Below, one piece after another: positions 64,000-64,000 of a stretch of 64,000 bases of DNA. The DNA is from Nocardia fluminea (GTDB lineage: Bacteria > Actinomycetota > Actinomycetes > Mycobacteriales > Mycobacteriaceae). Both the position numbers and the translations under genes were made by a program. The notes below the pieces were generated by a model, which saw nothing but the letters and a program-made list of their open reading frames with translations, did not search any database and was not told the DNA's origin. Every line of letters begins with the position of its first letter. The stretch's first letter is position 1. The stretch covers positions 1,240,001 to 1,304,000 of the forward strand of contig NZ_PJMW01000001.1 in the NCBI RefSeq assembly GCF_002846365.1. The letters run 5' to 3'.

Positions 64000-64000
64000 C

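Overview
The window is 64 kb of very G+C-rich DNA packed with genes, many of which overlap by 4 bp. It most likely comes from Nocardia or a close mycolic-acid-containing relative. The evidence is the gene content (a PdtaR-type ANTAR regulator, a Mce-associated protein, a mycothiol-dependent enzyme family member, a deazaflavin (F420)-type reductase, NAT, and a Trp-operon-associated membrane protein) and a gene order that follows M. tuberculosis from polA/Rv1629 down to Rv1593c. The genus is inferred; no rRNA or species marker is present.

Layout. 1-8.5 kb: the 5' part of polA, then a branched-chain amino-acid-type ABC importer (livK-livH-livM and a fused livG-livF ATPase), then pdtaR. 8.6-10.7 kb: a tRNA-Leu(CAA), a DUF4188 protein, an LMW-PTP-like phosphatase and an unknown gene. 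10.7-15.3 kb: tesB, pyk, a polar amino-acid ABC permease with its binding protein, and a TM2 protein. 15.5-22.1 kb: lgt and the trp cluster (trpE, membrane protein, trpC, trpB, trpA). 22.2-24.3 kb: a small unknown gene, bcp, a membrane protein and marR. 24.3-41.8 kb: the histidine genes, with two insertions compared with M. tuberculosis. One (24.6-32.8 kb) separates hisI from hisF and carries a PucR regulator, a second liv importer, an unknown secreted glycine-zipper-like protein and an acyl-CoA dehydrogenase. The other (35.2-38.0 kb) separates hisA from hisH and carries an orphan Mce-associated protein, a mycothiol-type enzyme and a DUF2786 protein. 41.9-56.4 kb: an accessory block with a Ser/Thr kinase, a penicillin-binding lipoprotein, an SGNH acyltransferase, nat, a secreted hydrolase, a TAXI-TRAP transporter, a nucleotide-kinase-like protein, a winged-helix protein and a HipBA toxin-antitoxin pair behind three evenly spaced operators. 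56.4-60.9 kb: nadA-nadB-nadC facing a divergent nrtR. 60.9-64 kb: a deazaflavin reductase, a 55-residue unknown ORF, an AI-2E transporter, a DUF1353 protein and an incomplete membrane protein.

Functionally the window combines core anabolism (Trp, His and NAD synthesis, pyruvate kinase, lipoprotein maturation) with nutrient import (two liv systems, one polar amino-acid system, one TRAP system). Only trpE, C, B and A are present, so trpD, trpG and a dedicated trpF are not in the cluster; the HisA here is expected to be the dual-function PriA of actinobacteria. Regulatory sites visible in the DNA include a GlnR-like box upstream of livK, a NrtR palindrome between nadA and nrtR, two GTGA-N6-TCAC (Crp/GlxR-like) sites, an inverted repeat between pucR and the second liv operon, and the hipBA operators at an exact 60-bp period.

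The most unusual elements are the hipBA operator array, the PucR/liv2/secreted-protein/acyl-CoA-dehydrogenase island that has moved hisI behind a regulator, and the kinase-PBP-acyltransferase envelope cluster. No phage, insertion sequence, CRISPR array or rRNA was seen.
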